A DNA stretch of 64,000 bases from assembly GCF_000015285.1 (NCBI RefSeq), contig NC_008709.1, positions 1,984,001-2,048,000 of the forward strand, read 5' to 3'. Positions within the stretch are counted from its first letter, which is position 1. The number at the start of each line of letters is the position of its first letter. Below are positions 17,932-27,901 of this stretch, piece by piece. A model generated the notes under the pieces. It did not search any database. It saw only the letters and a program-made list of their open reading frames with translations, and was not told where the DNA came from. Made by a program: the position numbers and the translations under genes. The stretch comes from Psychromonas ingrahamii 37 (GTDB lineage Bacteria > Pseudomonadota > Gammaproteobacteria > Enterobacterales > Psychromonadaceae).

Positions 17932-19083
17932 TCACAGGGCTGCTTCTAAAATTTTACGCGACCTGCTTAAATCATTGTTCCGACTTTCCCCTAATGCAAC
18001 CATACCATGCTTTTTTAAGCTGTTTAAGAGAACTTCAATCGAAGCTCTTTCGAGCCCTGCATGATTCAGGGTTGTTGGGACATTCATTATGGTGAAAAAA
18101 TTAATCGTTTGGGCAATTGCCTGATCAATGCGTTGATCTATTGCACCTTCAGTAATAGCAAAAACTCTTTCTCCATATTGTAATAATTTTTCCTCTTTTT
18201 CGATTCGACATATCTTCATTACAGCGGGTAAAATAATACTTAAGCTACGCGCATGGTCAATACCATAATGACCGGTAAGTTCATGGCCAATACCATGCGA
18301 TGTCCAGTCCTGTGGTACACCGGCACCAATTAAACCGTTTAATGCTTGAGTTGCACTCCACATTATATTCGATCTTACGGCCAGATCGTCCGGTGTTTTT
18401 AATACTTTGGGACCCTCTTCGATTAAATTCAATAATAAAGCCTCTGCAAAACGATCTTGTACTTTTGCATTAACCGGGTAAGTTAGGTATTGCTCCATAA
18501 CGTGAACAAAGGCTCCAACAACACCATTAGCACTCTGACGTGGTGATAAACTTAATGTTGTTGTTGGATCCAAAATAGCAAAAGCGGGGCAAACTAGTGG
18601 TGAATTAAATGCAAGTTTGTTATGTTCTCGTGTAATAACTGCGTTTCCGTTACTTTCAGATCCTGTTGCCGGCAAGGTTAATATACACCCTAGGGTAAGT
18701 GCACTATTAACCACCGCTTGCGCTTCTAAAATATCCCAAGGCTCAGGACCTTCAAATCTACAAGCTGCGGCAATAAATTTTGTACCATCAACAACGGAAC
18801 CTCCGCCAACGGCTAACAGATAATCAAAATTTTCCGCTTTGATGATTGCGACTGCTTTAAGTAAAGTCTCATATTTAGGGTTTGGCTCAATGCCTGAGAA
18901 TTCACTCCAATTATAATCAGCTAAAACTGCTTTAACCTGATCATATACACCGTTTTTTTTAATGGACCCCCCGCCATAAAGTACTAATACTTTCTTGTCT
19001 TTTGGTATTTCAGATGTGACTTTACTAATCTGACCTTCGCCAAAATGAATACGTGTATTATTAAAAAAGGTGAAATTATCCAT
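17932..19083 (-). CDS. yqhD: YqhD-like iron-containing alcohol dehydrogenase / aldehyde reductase
   Basis: A 383-residue protein aligned along its whole length with NADPH-dependent aldehyde reductase YqhD: NADPH-binding VLYGGGSIKKNGVYDQV and LLAVGGGSVVDGTKFIAAA, LTLPATGSESNGNAVI, then IGAGVPQDWTSHGIGHELTGHYGIDHARSL in parts. The start MDNFTFF (19083) has GGAG 7 nt upstream; the longer frame to 19095 lacks a ribosome site. In YqhD four residues bind the catalytic metal; here the first, Asp of GVVDAFVH, is Gly190 (GVVGAFVH), while His194 and the two later His are kept. That could weaken or change metal binding, or the protein may no longer be a normal reductase. Isolated transcription unit. Confidence 0.85.
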   Translation of the reverse strand: MDNFTFFNNTRIHFGEGQISKVTSEIPKDKKVLVLYGGGSIKKNGVYDQVKAVLADYNWSEFSGIEPNPKYETLLKAVAIIKAENFDYLLAVGGGSVVDGTKFIAAACRFEGPEPWDILEAQAVVNSALTLGCILTLPATGSESNGNAVITREHNKLAFNSPLVCPAFAILDPTTTLSLSPRQSANGVVGAFVHVMEQYLTYPVNAKVQDRFAEALLLNLIEEGPKVLKTPDDLAVRSNIMWSATQALNGLIGAGVPQDWTSHGIGHELTGHYGIDHARSLSIILPAVMKICRIEKEEKLLQYGERVFAITEGAIDQRIDQAIAQTINFFTIMNVPTTLNHAGLERASIEVLLNSLKKHGMVALGESRNNDLSRSRKILEAAL

Positions 19084-19446
19084 GTGTATCTCCATGTAAT
19101 AACATTGAAACTTTAGATAGTACCTATTATAGGGTTAATTCACATTAGCAGTTAATATCAAATATAGCTGTATTGTATTCAGTCTTAATAAGGATTTATT
19201 ATTCAAATGTCTTAATTCAATTTATTACTTAATTTTTTAAGCATTTGATTAAGTGGAAATGTCTCTATCGGTCTATTGTACTAAAAGAAATAATTAAGTG
19301 ATCATGTTGTAAGATATGCATAGTTTTTAGTCGTTGATTTAAATTAGTATTGTAGTTTTTCAATTCAGGTCTAAATTTTATTTATGTTAGTATTGGCTGT
19401 TTATTTTGTCGAAATGTATATAACCAATTGGAATAAATTGTGGTGG
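19084..19446. other. Intergenic region between yqhD and hisIE
   Basis: About 360 bp of A+T-rich sequence upstream of yqhD. It must hold the yqhD promoter, but I cannot single one out; no small gene or repeat is evident. Confidence 0.5.
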
Positions 19447-19485
19447 TAAAAAAGGCTAATGAAGAGATTATTATCATTAACCTTT
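19447..19485 (-). terminator. Terminator after hisIE
   Basis: On the minus strand AAAGGTTAATGA pairs with TCATTAGCCTTT (one G-U pair) and runs into a run of six T. It lies 18 bp after the hisIE stop and ends the hisF-hisIE unit. Confidence 0.75.
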
Positions 19486-19502
19486 CTCTGAAAATTTACA
19501 AA

Positions 19503-20132
19503 TTAATCAGTATGACGTTCCTGTAATTTATCTGCAATATCAGAAAGTTGTAAACCTTCATTTTGTAATAAAACGGTTAGATGATATAACAAATCAGCAC
19601 TTTCACAAGTTAATTCATCCATATCTTTGGCCATCGCAGCAAGTGCAACTTCAACACCTTCTTCTCCCACTTTTTGGGCTATGCGTTTTGTTCCTCGTGC
19701 ATATAGACTTGCAGTATAGCTACTTTTTGGATCAGCATTCTTACGACCCGCTATTACTTTTTCTAAATCGGCGATAAAAGTGAGCGCAGGTTGTAATTCA
19801 CCCTTAAAGCAGCTTTCTGTTCCCAGATGGCAGGTAGGACCAATGGGATCAACTATTGCCAACAGCGTGTCATTATCACAGTCGGTGCTTATCTCCAGCA
19901 CATTTAAAAAGTTACCTGACTCTTCCCCTTTACACCATAAACGCTGCTTGGTACGGCTAAAAAAAGTCATTTTGCCACTTGTAAGGGTTGCAGTTAATGC
20001 CTCTTGGTTTACATAACCCAGCATTAATACTTTGCCTGAGGTGCGATTTTGCACAATAACCGGCATCAAGTTATCAACTTTTTCCCAATCTAATGCTGTA
20101 AGCTGTTGTTCATTCATTAACGCTTTGTTCAT
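19503..20132 (-). CDS. hisI: Bifunctional HisIE (phosphoribosyl-AMP cyclohydrolase / phosphoribosyl-ATP pyrophosphatase)
   Basis: Catalyses the second and third steps of histidine synthesis. A 209-residue fusion as in enterics: the HisI domain (residues about 1-115) shows [34 protein letters not shown] with metal-site residues in [28 protein letters not shown] (split motif), and the HisE domain (about 120-209) has [29 protein letters not shown]. Its ATG overlaps the hisF stop (ATGA), so the two are translationally coupled. The preferred start is therefore 20132, though an internal Met (MNEQQ) aligns with shorter homologues. Confidence 0.93.
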   Translation of the reverse strand: MNKALMNEQQLTALDWEKVDNLMPVIVQNRTSGKVLMLGYVNQEALTATLTSGKMTFFSRTKQRLWCKGEESGNFLNVLEISTDCDNDTLLAIVDPIGPTCHLGTESCFKGELQPALTFIADLEKVIAGRKNADPKSSYTASLYARGTKRIAQKVGEEGVEVALAAMAKDMDELTCESADLLYHLTVLLQNEGLQLSDIADKLQERHTD

Positions 20133-20902
20133 AATCTTATCTCTACCTGCTGTGTTTTAAGGTAAGCTTTCAACTCACCAATATTAATTATCTGCTTGTG
20201 GAATACACTCGCAGCCAGAGCACCATCAACATCTGCCTGCTTAAAGACTTCGGCGAAATGGACCATTTCACCGGCACCACCAGAAGCAATTAACGGTACA
20301 TTACAAACTGCACGTGCCTGAGTGAGTTGATCGATATCGTAACCGCAACGAACGCCATCCTGGTTCATCACATTAAGCACGATTTCACCTGCCCCACGAG
20401 ACTGTACTTCTTTAATCCAATCAAAAGTATTCCATTTGGTGGTCAAGGTTGCCTTTTCATTACCGGTAAACTGCTTAACCTGGTATAAACCCGTTTCCTT
20501 ATCAAAGTAGGAATCAATACCGATAACAATACACTGCACGCCGAATTTTTCAGAAAGGCGATTAATCAAACTGGGATCTGCAAGCGCCGGGCTGTTAATG
20601 GACACTTTATCTGCGCCAAACTCTAAAATACGTCGAGCGTCATCGATAGTCTTGATACCACCGGCCACGCAGAAAGGGATATCAATCACTTCTGCGACAC
20701 GGCTTACCCAGCTTTTATCAACGACGCGTGCATCTGAGCTGGCAGTTATATCGTAAAAGACTAATTCATCGGCGCCTTCTTCTGCGTAACGTTTAGCGAG
20801 AGGGACAATATCACCGACAATTTCGTGATTACGAAATTGCACGCCTTTTACGACCTGCCCGTCCTTGACATCAAGACAGGGAATTATGCGCTTTGCTAAC
20901 AT
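20129..20902 (-). CDS. hisF: Imidazole glycerol phosphate synthase cyclase subunit
   Basis: The cyclase half of IGP synthase, which uses ammonia from HisH to form IGP and AICAR. A 257-residue TIM barrel with [23 protein letters not shown] (catalytic Asp11), [37 protein letters not shown], the catalytic Asp loop [11 protein letters not shown] and [11 protein letters not shown]. It overlaps hisIE by 4 bases. Its usual upstream neighbour hisA lies 4.6 kb away with unrelated genes between, so hisF-hisIE must have its own promoter or depend on distant read-through. Confidence 0.95.
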   Translation of the reverse strand: MLAKRIIPCLDVKDGQVVKGVQFRNHEIVGDIVPLAKRYAEEGADELVFYDITASSDARVVDKSWVSRVAEVIDIPFCVAGGIKTIDDARRILEFGADKVSINSPALADPSLINRLSEKFGVQCIVIGIDSYFDKETGLYQVKQFTGNEKATLTTKWNTFDWIKEVQSRGAGEIVLNVMNQDGVRCGYDIDQLTQARAVCNVPLIASGGAGEMVHFAEVFKQADVDGALAASVFHKQIINIGELKAYLKTQQVEIRL

Positions 20903-21459
20903 GATGACCTCTTATGTAGTAATTTTATATATTTCAAAGTGTTATCCAATATTTTTTTCTGTGTAATTTAAGTAGCATCATATTTGCATACAAAAATATT
21001 AGTTAGCGACAATATTATTGCTTAAGTATCCGTCAAGTATATAATTATTCATCATTGCTTTGTAGGCTTTCGGGGTACATTTAATAACTTATTTCTTTTA
21101 ATCAGGACTGTTTTAGTCCTTTTATCGGTACCTTTGGATCTTTGTTTATTAAAACTGCCAATGAGCTTCCCAAACATAAGGTCTCATTTCCGAATCCGGT
21201 TCAAATTTCGATTCACTTCGCTTGCCTATCACATACGCCAATTACTTGAAGATGCAGTAATCTGGATCTTCAAGTGATTGGCGTATAAACGCCTGCTTAA
21301 GCGGTTGGCCCAAGTGTATCAATGGTTGAGCTGAATTTCACGGTAATAAATTTCTCCTGATGGCTTTTTAAGGGTAGGATTGGTGATATTTTATAATCTG
21401 CAAAAGCAGATAAGTCAGTATTGAAGTTACTTATTTTACTAAATATTTTACTTTTACTT
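20903..21459. other. Intergenic region between hisF and the copper-type promoter
   Basis: About 560 bp without a gene. It contains a hairpin AGGACTGTTTTAGTCCTTTT (21101-21120) and a long palindrome at 21234-21285, listed separately. The hisF promoter should be within the first 200 bp; I cannot define it. Confidence 0.5.
21234..21285. repeat. Long inverted repeat (20-bp arms)
   Basis: The left arm TACGCCAATTACTTGAAGAT and right arm ATCTTCAAGTGATTGGCGTA are inverted repeats with one mismatch, around a 12-bp loop. No T run follows on either strand, so it is not an ordinary terminator. It may be a solo mobile-element remnant or a REP-like palindrome. Confidence 0.8.
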
Positions 21460-21490
21460 TTGACATTGCCCTAAGGGGAGGGGGTATTGT
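21460..21490 (+). promoter_or_regulatory. Putative MerR/CueR-type copper promoter
   Basis: The -35 TTGACA (21460-21465) and -10 TATTGT (21485-21490) are separated by 19 bp holding the dyad-like CCCTAAGGGGAGG. An over-long 19-bp spacer with such a sequence is the hallmark of promoters activated by MerR-family metal sensors such as CueR. It faces the small exported protein and DUF411 genes. The regulator gene itself is not in this window. Confidence 0.6.
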
Positions 21491-21519
21491 TCTTGTATAT
21501 AACCTCATTTTGCAATTTT

Positions 21520-21831
21520 ATGAAACGAACTTTACGCAGTCTATTAATATTCCCATTCATTTTTATGGCTTTTTTTTCAGTGCAAGCCGAACGTGTAACT
21601 GAGCATTCAAGATCTGAAATTGAAAGTTGCTTGTGTTATGAGATTATCGATAATAGTGCGAATAACCCTTGTTCAACAGTCTCGTTTTTATTTTTTTCGT
21701 TGGAACGATTAAATGTTTCAAATGACACACTTATTTTTGATCGTGCCGCTTTTGTTGACTATAAAAGTTATCTGCTTAGGCAGCATAGATCGCGTTTATT
21801 TCGACCCCCAATTGTTTATTCTTTGACGTAA
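21520..21831 (+). CDS. Small exported protein of unknown function
   Basis: A 103-residue protein with a clear signal peptide MKRTLRSLLIFPFIFMAFFSVQA, then a short mature part containing ESCLCYEIIDNSANNPCS with three cysteines. The ATG at 21520 is chosen over an upstream TTG (21487) because that one lies within the putative -10 box. It is the first gene behind the copper-type promoter and is followed 48 bp later by a DUF411 protein. The paired cysteines and context suggest a role in periplasmic copper handling, which is inference; the family is not recognised. Confidence 0.6.
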   Translation: MKRTLRSLLIFPFIFMAFFSVQAERVTEHSRSEIESCLCYEIIDNSANNPCSTVSFLFFSLERLNVSNDTLIFDRAAFVDYKSYLLRQHRSRLFRPPIVYSLT

Positions 21832-21879
21832 CTCTTTACGAAATAAAAACTTATTATTAAAATTAAAATGGACAATCTT

Positions 21880-22323
21880 ATGAATAAATTTAAAACACTT
21901 TTTATTACCCTTTCTCTGTTCGCGAGCAGTGCCTTTGCAACCGAAATGACTTTATATAAATCACCCTATTGCGGTTGTTGTACAGCTTGGGCTGAACAAG
22001 TTGAAAAGGCGGGTTTTGAAATAACAGTGATAGAGCAAGCCAATAATAATCAACTGCACAAAGCTCATGGAATCACACAGGATCTTGCAGCTTGTCATAC
22101 TGCAATAGTAGACGGGTACGTGCTAGAAGGGCACGTGCCGGTTGATGATATTCAACGTTTATTAAAAGAGAAACCAGGCATTACAGGAATAGCAGTTCCG
22201 GGTATGCCAGCATCATCACTTGGCATGGACGTACCTAACAATACGGATCCCTATCAAGTCATCGCCTTTAGAAAAGACGGAAAAACGTCGGTCTATAACC
22301 AATATCATTTCCCCAAGAAATAA
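21880..22323 (+). CDS. DUF411 metal-binding protein, exported
   Basis: A 147-residue protein with signal peptide MNKFKTLFITLSLFASSAFA and the DUF411 core: LYKSPYCGCCTAWAEQVEKAGF with the CGCC metal/thiol motif, ACHTAIVDGYVLEGHVPVDDI and GIAVPGMPASSLGMDV. DUF411 proteins are frequently found in copper-resistance loci and are thought to bind or deliver copper in the periplasm. It is second in the operon behind the CueR-like promoter and is followed by a strong terminator. The start is placed at the Met that gives a compact signal peptide; an upstream ATG at 21868 is possible. Confidence 0.85.
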   Translation: MNKFKTLFITLSLFASSAFATEMTLYKSPYCGCCTAWAEQVEKAGFEITVIEQANNNQLHKAHGITQDLAACHTAIVDGYVLEGHVPVDDIQRLLKEKPGITGIAVPGMPASSLGMDVPNNTDPYQVIAFRKDGKTSVYNQYHFPKK

Positions 22324-22349
22324 GCATTTTTGAACGGATAATTTCATAT

Positions 22350-22376
22350 AAACAGCGCTTAGAGCGCTGTTTTCAT
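22350..22376 (+). terminator. Terminator after DUF411 gene
   Basis: AAACAGCGCT and AGCGCTGTTT form a 10-bp perfect stem with a 3-nt loop, followed by TTC and further T-rich sequence, 27 bp after the stop codon. Confidence 0.8.
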
Positions 22377-22599
22377 TTATATAATATATAGAGCGAAACC
22401 GTTGTGCAGGTGTGAAAATTTCAATAGGATCAACATATCAGGGAGATGTTTTTTTAAACTATCCAGCAGTGCTTATTCTGTCTTTATTTGTGTGTGTCAT
22501 GCTAATCAATTTTTAATTTCTTCTAAACTAAGCCGCTTTAACTTATTGCTTGTTAAATATCTATTTTAGATTTTTAACAAAACACAATTAACCTGCTCG

Positions 22600-22968
22600 T
22601 TATTTGTGTTTGATGCTTTGGGCTGGTGGTCGACTGCAACAAGATGGCTTATGTTTGCTATTTTCTATCATATTTTGATCGACGAATTTATAATAACCTG
22701 TTTTGAAATGGTTCCACCAACCCCCTGAAAATTCAGCACCGTGCTTAACTACGAGATGTTTAATGGTGTCTAAATTAATATGCGTTACATCATAGGCAAT
22801 CTTCAGCAGGCCATCTTTAATATCAAGCGTGACATTCTCAATACCTAAAGCTTGATCTATTTCGAAGATTATTTTCTCCTGGTTAAATTCGGTTAACCCT
22901 TTTAATTGAAGTTTTCGGATAACTAAATTAACTTCTTTGACGCCTACTCGGTGCTTGAGATCATTCAT
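22600..22968 (-). CDS. HMA-like small protein with C-terminal Cys pair
   Basis: A 122-residue cytoplasmic protein. Its first 75 residues alternate strands and helices (KEVNLVIRKLQLKGLTEFNQ, LGIENVTLDIKDGLLKIAYD, LDTIKHLVVKHGAEFSGG) in the beta-alpha-beta-beta-alpha pattern of heavy-metal-associated domains but without their CxxC loop. The C-terminus instead carries SKHKPSCCSRPP, a possible metal site. AAGGAATAAATC precedes the ATG. The gene lies 145 bp downstream of a minus-strand promoter with CueR-like spacing, so copper-linked function is plausible; the exact family is not recognised. Confidence 0.6.
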   Translation of the reverse strand: MNDLKHRVGVKEVNLVIRKLQLKGLTEFNQEKIIFEIDQALGIENVTLDIKDGLLKIAYDVTHINLDTIKHLVVKHGAEFSGGWWNHFKTGYYKFVDQNMIENSKHKPSCCSRPPAQSIKHK

Positions 22969-23118
22969 GATTTATTCCTTATTTTTTTACTTAGAAAATG
23001 CTGCCAATATTATTTACTTATTATCCTTATCGCTCCCGTACAGGTCAGACTATATATCAATAATTTGAAGATTACGGACACTGCCTTTAAGAGGGTTTCG
23101 ACTGTCATCTTGAAAGCA

Positions 23119-23149
23119 AGTTTAGCCATTACCCTTGGGGGAAGGTCAA
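23119..23149 (-). promoter_or_regulatory. Second MerR/CueR-type promoter, minus strand
   Basis: Read on the minus strand: -35 TTGACC (23149-23144), a 19-bp spacer TTCCCCCAAGGGTAATGGC, then -10 TAAACT (23124-23119). This matches the layout of copper-inducible copA-type promoters (TTGACCTTCCCC core). It points at the HMA-like gene at 22600-22968. Confidence 0.65.
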
Positions 23150-23710
23150 GCTGAGAGAGAGGATGAAAATTATTTATAGAGGTTTTTCAACTTGTCTAAA
23201 GGGTAAAATATTTTATAAAAATAAATTCACAGAGGCGCCTATGTTGTTATTGTTAGAGCTTTAGGAAGAAATTAGATTAGATCTGTTTAAGGTCAAAATA
23301 CAATATTTGTTGCACATCGGGAAGAGACTATACTAGATAACAGCCCTGTGGATTATGTTGTTTGGTTTTTTTCAATGTGTCATTCTACTTGGATCAACTC
23401 ATTATTGATCTTACTTAACTCATTATTGATCTTACTTAACTCACTATTACCTAAATCTATATTGCCTAAATTTATATTAGATTGTATGGAAGGTTGAGCG
23501 AGTAAGGGGCAACCAAGATTTGAGTTGGTGAGACGTTAAGTTATTGACTCAGTGTATTTTACACATGCAGTTTTTGCTAAAAGAAAAGCAGCACCATTAT
23601 ACACATTGGTGGGCAAGGCATTGGCGCGTCAAGCGACTTGCAGGGTTACAGTCTCTCATCACTCTTAAATGGTCTTCGCTGTTTAGGATAAATAAAATTC
23701 AGGGCGATTT
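23150..23710. other. Intergenic region upstream of DUF6629-like gene
   Basis: About 560 bp. It contains a 21-bp tandem repeat (23396-23437 plus a partial third copy). A frame at 23544-23756 overlaps the start of the next gene in another frame and does not look coding. Otherwise nothing recognisable. Confidence 0.45.
23396..23449. repeat. 21-bp tandem repeat, about 2.5 copies
   Basis: Two identical units AACTCATTATTGATCTTACTT stand head to tail, followed by the start of a third (AACTCACTATT). Confidence 0.85.
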
Positions 23711-24400
23711 ATGTGCTTTTCAGCAACAGCAAGTATCAGTCTGGGATTGGTGTTAGTCCCCGTGGGTATCTACTCAATCAAAAGGGCAGCCACGCTACCT
23801 TCTGGTTTTAGAGTGTTGGCGTTAACACCTTTACTGTTCGGCTTGCAGCAAACTTTAGAAGGTTTTGTCTGGCTAGGTCTCGCGTCGGGTGATGCATTGG
23901 CTACTCGATTCGCAGCGTTGGGTTTTAATTTTTTCTCCCTCTTTTTCTGGCTGGTGTGGATCCCTTTATGTTGTTATTCCATTGAACCAAGTGCACTCAA
24001 AAGAAAGCTGTTTTCTCTCCTGTCGATTTTAGGGCTGGCTCACGGTTTGTCGATGTATGTGCCATTACTCCTTTATAAAGATTGGCTAACAGTCGACATT
24101 GTTGGTCATTCCATTCACTACAGCGCACGGCTGCTGCATGACGGTTATGTGCCGATTATTTTTCTGCAGATTTTGTATCCCCTGATCATTATTGTGCCTT
24201 TGTTATTGAACAGCAATGCTCATGTAAAGATTTTGGGGCTTATTACTCTGTCCTCACTATTACTGACCAGACTGTATTTTAATGATGCACTTATTTCGGT
24301 GTGGTGCTATTTTGCAGCTGTATCTTCTATTTATATTCTCTTTATGATTATTCAAACCTCAAAACGCGCTGAAAAATCAGCCATTGGCATCACCATCTAA
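23711..24400 (+). CDS. DUF6629-like integral membrane protein
   Basis: A 229-residue membrane protein with about seven hydrophobic helices, starting MCFSATASISLGLVLVPVGIYSIKRA. The MCFSA-x-AS N-terminus followed by LPLLFGLQQTLEGFVWLGL-type helix is characteristic of the DUF6629 family of unknown function. It is monocistronic as far as visible and lies in the segment that separates hisA from hisF. No enzymatic motif is evident. Confidence 0.72.
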   Translation: MCFSATASISLGLVLVPVGIYSIKRAATLPSGFRVLALTPLLFGLQQTLEGFVWLGLASGDALATRFAALGFNFFSLFFWLVWIPLCCYSIEPSALKRKLFSLLSILGLAHGLSMYVPLLLYKDWLTVDIVGHSIHYSARLLHDGYVPIIFLQILYPLIIIVPLLLNSNAHVKILGLITLSSLLLTRLYFNDALISVWCYFAAVSSIYILFMIIQTSKRAEKSAIGITI

Positions 24401-24603
24401 TTAGGTCGTGCTGTTATTCTACATAAGCAGGCCATAGCGCATAGGATCGTGTGCACAAATGCTGCCCTTCGGGGGCATATAAAAGCGTTCTGTGCTAAGT
24501 TATTTGTCATTTATAGAGAATAACTATGCTTCACTTTTCCTGCCTTACTCAGAACACTTTTGATTGAACAAAATTTGTATCAGAAAGGTCAGCAGATCCT
24601 GCA

Positions 24604-25245
24604 TTATGATGCACCATAGAGTGCATCAACTTCTCCATTTTGTATGCCTTTATTGACTCGCAATAAACTACTTTGCGCAATTGATAATACTTCCTGCATA
24701 TTCTCATAACAGCGTCGATCATTTTTGCCGTAAGCAAAAAAGGTTAAGGTCACTTGATGACCTATACCGCCAGTATCAGGTTGATTACCCAAGACTAAAT
24801 AACAGGTCGGTGATTGGGATAAACAAATAGCGCCAGCTTTAAATCCAGGTTTAGTTGTCGTTACATGCTGCAGTATATTTTGGATCAACCAATCAATACT
24901 TTTCGCCTGACAGTTCTCCGGGATATCACGAAACAAGACCATTAACCGTGCACTGCACTTTTTCGCGTAAGGATATTGCTGATCAGAATTATTTTCTGCC
25001 GGATTAAACACGCAATCGTTACTTTCCAATAATGAACGTGGACCGTTTACCCATTCTATCAGAGCATAAAACTGTTCGACAAACCCCCATTTCTTAAAGG
25101 GGATAAGATCTTCGATAGCGCTACGGATAAGCTTAGGTTGTTGTTTAAAGTCTATATATACACTGCTATCATCGGATACCATACTCGTCCATGGGTGTGA
25201 TCTTAATGCTGAGTTATCAATCTGCTTGGAAATAAAAGCGTCCAC
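24604..25245 (-). CDS. Hypothetical cytoplasmic protein, 213 aa
   Basis: A soluble protein with mixed alpha/beta character; features include HPWTSMVSDDSSVYIDF, a central cysteine-containing stretch CVFNPAENNSDQQYPYAKKC and a C-terminal NDRRCYENMQEVLSIAQ. It has no signal peptide or membrane segment. Some resemblance to the YqcI/YcgG style of proteins was considered, but the typical FPC motif is missing, so I leave it unassigned. It lies between hisA and the DUF6629 gene and is a probable insertion in the his region. Confidence 0.65.
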   Translation of the reverse strand: MDAFISKQIDNSALRSHPWTSMVSDDSSVYIDFKQQPKLIRSAIEDLIPFKKWGFVEQFYALIEWVNGPRSLLESNDCVFNPAENNSDQQYPYAKKCSARLMVLFRDIPENCQAKSIDWLIQNILQHVTTTKPGFKAGAICLSQSPTCYLVLGNQPDTGGIGHQVTLTFFAYGKNDRRCYENMQEVLSIAQSSLLRVNKGIQNGEVDALYGAS

Positions 25246-25402
25246 AGTTTCTGCCTTTGTTGAGTTATATACTAATGAAGGGGCTGATTAAAATGCCGAT
25301 GGTTTTTGGTTTTTAATTTAAATATGGCTTGGTTATTTTTTGTGTTGTTCACTATCCGAGGTGATTTGTGTTTTTGGTCTGTCGGAGTTCCAATCCTGTA
25401 AT

Positions 25403-25443
25403 AAAGCTGTAATTCTTTTATTTTAAAGGGATTACAGCTTTTT
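25403..25443. terminator. Bidirectional-type terminator downstream of hisA
   Basis: AAAGCTGTAAT and ATTACAGCTTT form an 11-bp stem around an A/T-rich loop. The T run is stronger on the plus strand, but the hairpin lies 40 bp after the hisA stop and would end the main his transcript on the minus strand. Confidence 0.65.
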
Positions 25444-25482
25444 ATTTGTGTGCTGATAGTTATTTACGTAAAAGGCAAAAAA

Positions 25483-26820
<1,338 letters not shown>

Positions 26821-26824
<4 letters not shown>

Positions 26825-27891
26825 AAAACACCTTTGCTTGAAGGTAAGTCGGTTCCCACAACTTGTATACATTGGCGAAGGGTACGGCCAAACGTTTTGA
26901 ATAAACCTTCAACCATATGGTGAGTATTACCCTTTTCAACTTCAAGGTGTAAGGTTGCGCCCATCGCTTGTGTTAAGGAATGGAAAAAATGTTGAACCAT
27001 TTCCGTTGACATAGTACCGACTAATTCACGCGGAAAATCCGCTTTAAATTTAAGGTATGGGCGGCCGGATAAATCCAATGTACAACTGGCTTTTGTTTCA
27101 TCCATAGGTAAAACAAATCCAAAACGGCCAATACCACGTTTGTCTCCGAGTGCCTTTTTAAAGGCTTCACCAAGTGCAAGCGCGGTATCTTCAACCGTAT
27201 GATGATCGTCTATGTGTAAATCACCTTTAACCTGTACATCCATTTGGAAACCACCATGGGTGGCGATTTGATCTAACATATGGTCAAAGAAGCCCATGCC
27301 GGTATCAATATGGTTTTCACCCGTATGATCTAAATCTAAGGTGACATTAATATCAGTTTCTTTGGTTGTACGGGTAACGGAGGCAATACGCCCTTGGCTG
27401 GTTAACTGTTTAACAATCGCATTCCAGCCACCGGTTTCTCTGTTGTACATAATGCCGGTGATGCCCATATTGTCAGCAAGCTGGATATCGGTAATACGAT
27501 CGCCAATAACATAGGAATGTGCAAAATCGATGCGTCCTGATTTCAGGTATTCACTGACTATCCCTAAATGGGGTTTACGGCAGCTGCAGTTATCCGTAGT
27601 GAAGTGCGGACAAAGCAGAGTGGCTTCAAATTTTACACCTTGAGATGCAAAAATTTCCATCATTTTATTCTGCGGAATATCAAAATCAGACTGCGGATAA
27701 CTGTCGGTTCCCAGACCATCCTGGTTTGATACAATCACCAGAATATAACCTGCATCTTGTAATGTCAGTAAGCTCGGGATGACATAGGGTTCAAAAATTA
27801 ATTTTTCTAAACTATCAACCTGTTTGTCGCTGATGGGCTCATCAATTAAAGTACCATCACGATCGATGAATAGAAATTTTTGTTTGCTCAT
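26821..27891 (-). CDS. hisB: Bifunctional histidinol-phosphatase / IGP dehydratase
   Basis: A 356-residue fusion typical of enterics and relatives. The N-terminal HAD phosphatase (residues 1-165) shows [14 protein letters not shown], a zinc-binding cluster [17 protein letters not shown] and [16 protein letters not shown]; the C-terminal dehydratase (about 168-356) has [37 protein letters not shown] and [15 protein letters not shown] with metal-binding histidines. Overlaps hisH by 4 bases. Confidence 0.95.
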
Positions 27892-27901
27892 TATTTATTT
27901 C

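Noticed and set aside
23396-23449. CRISPR array
   Set aside because: Only two and a half direct repeats with no spacers; no cas genes or other repeat-spacer arrays anywhere in the window.
23544-23756. Frame overlapping the start of the DUF6629-like gene
   Set aside because: Wrong frame, no recognisable features, overlaps a well-supported start.
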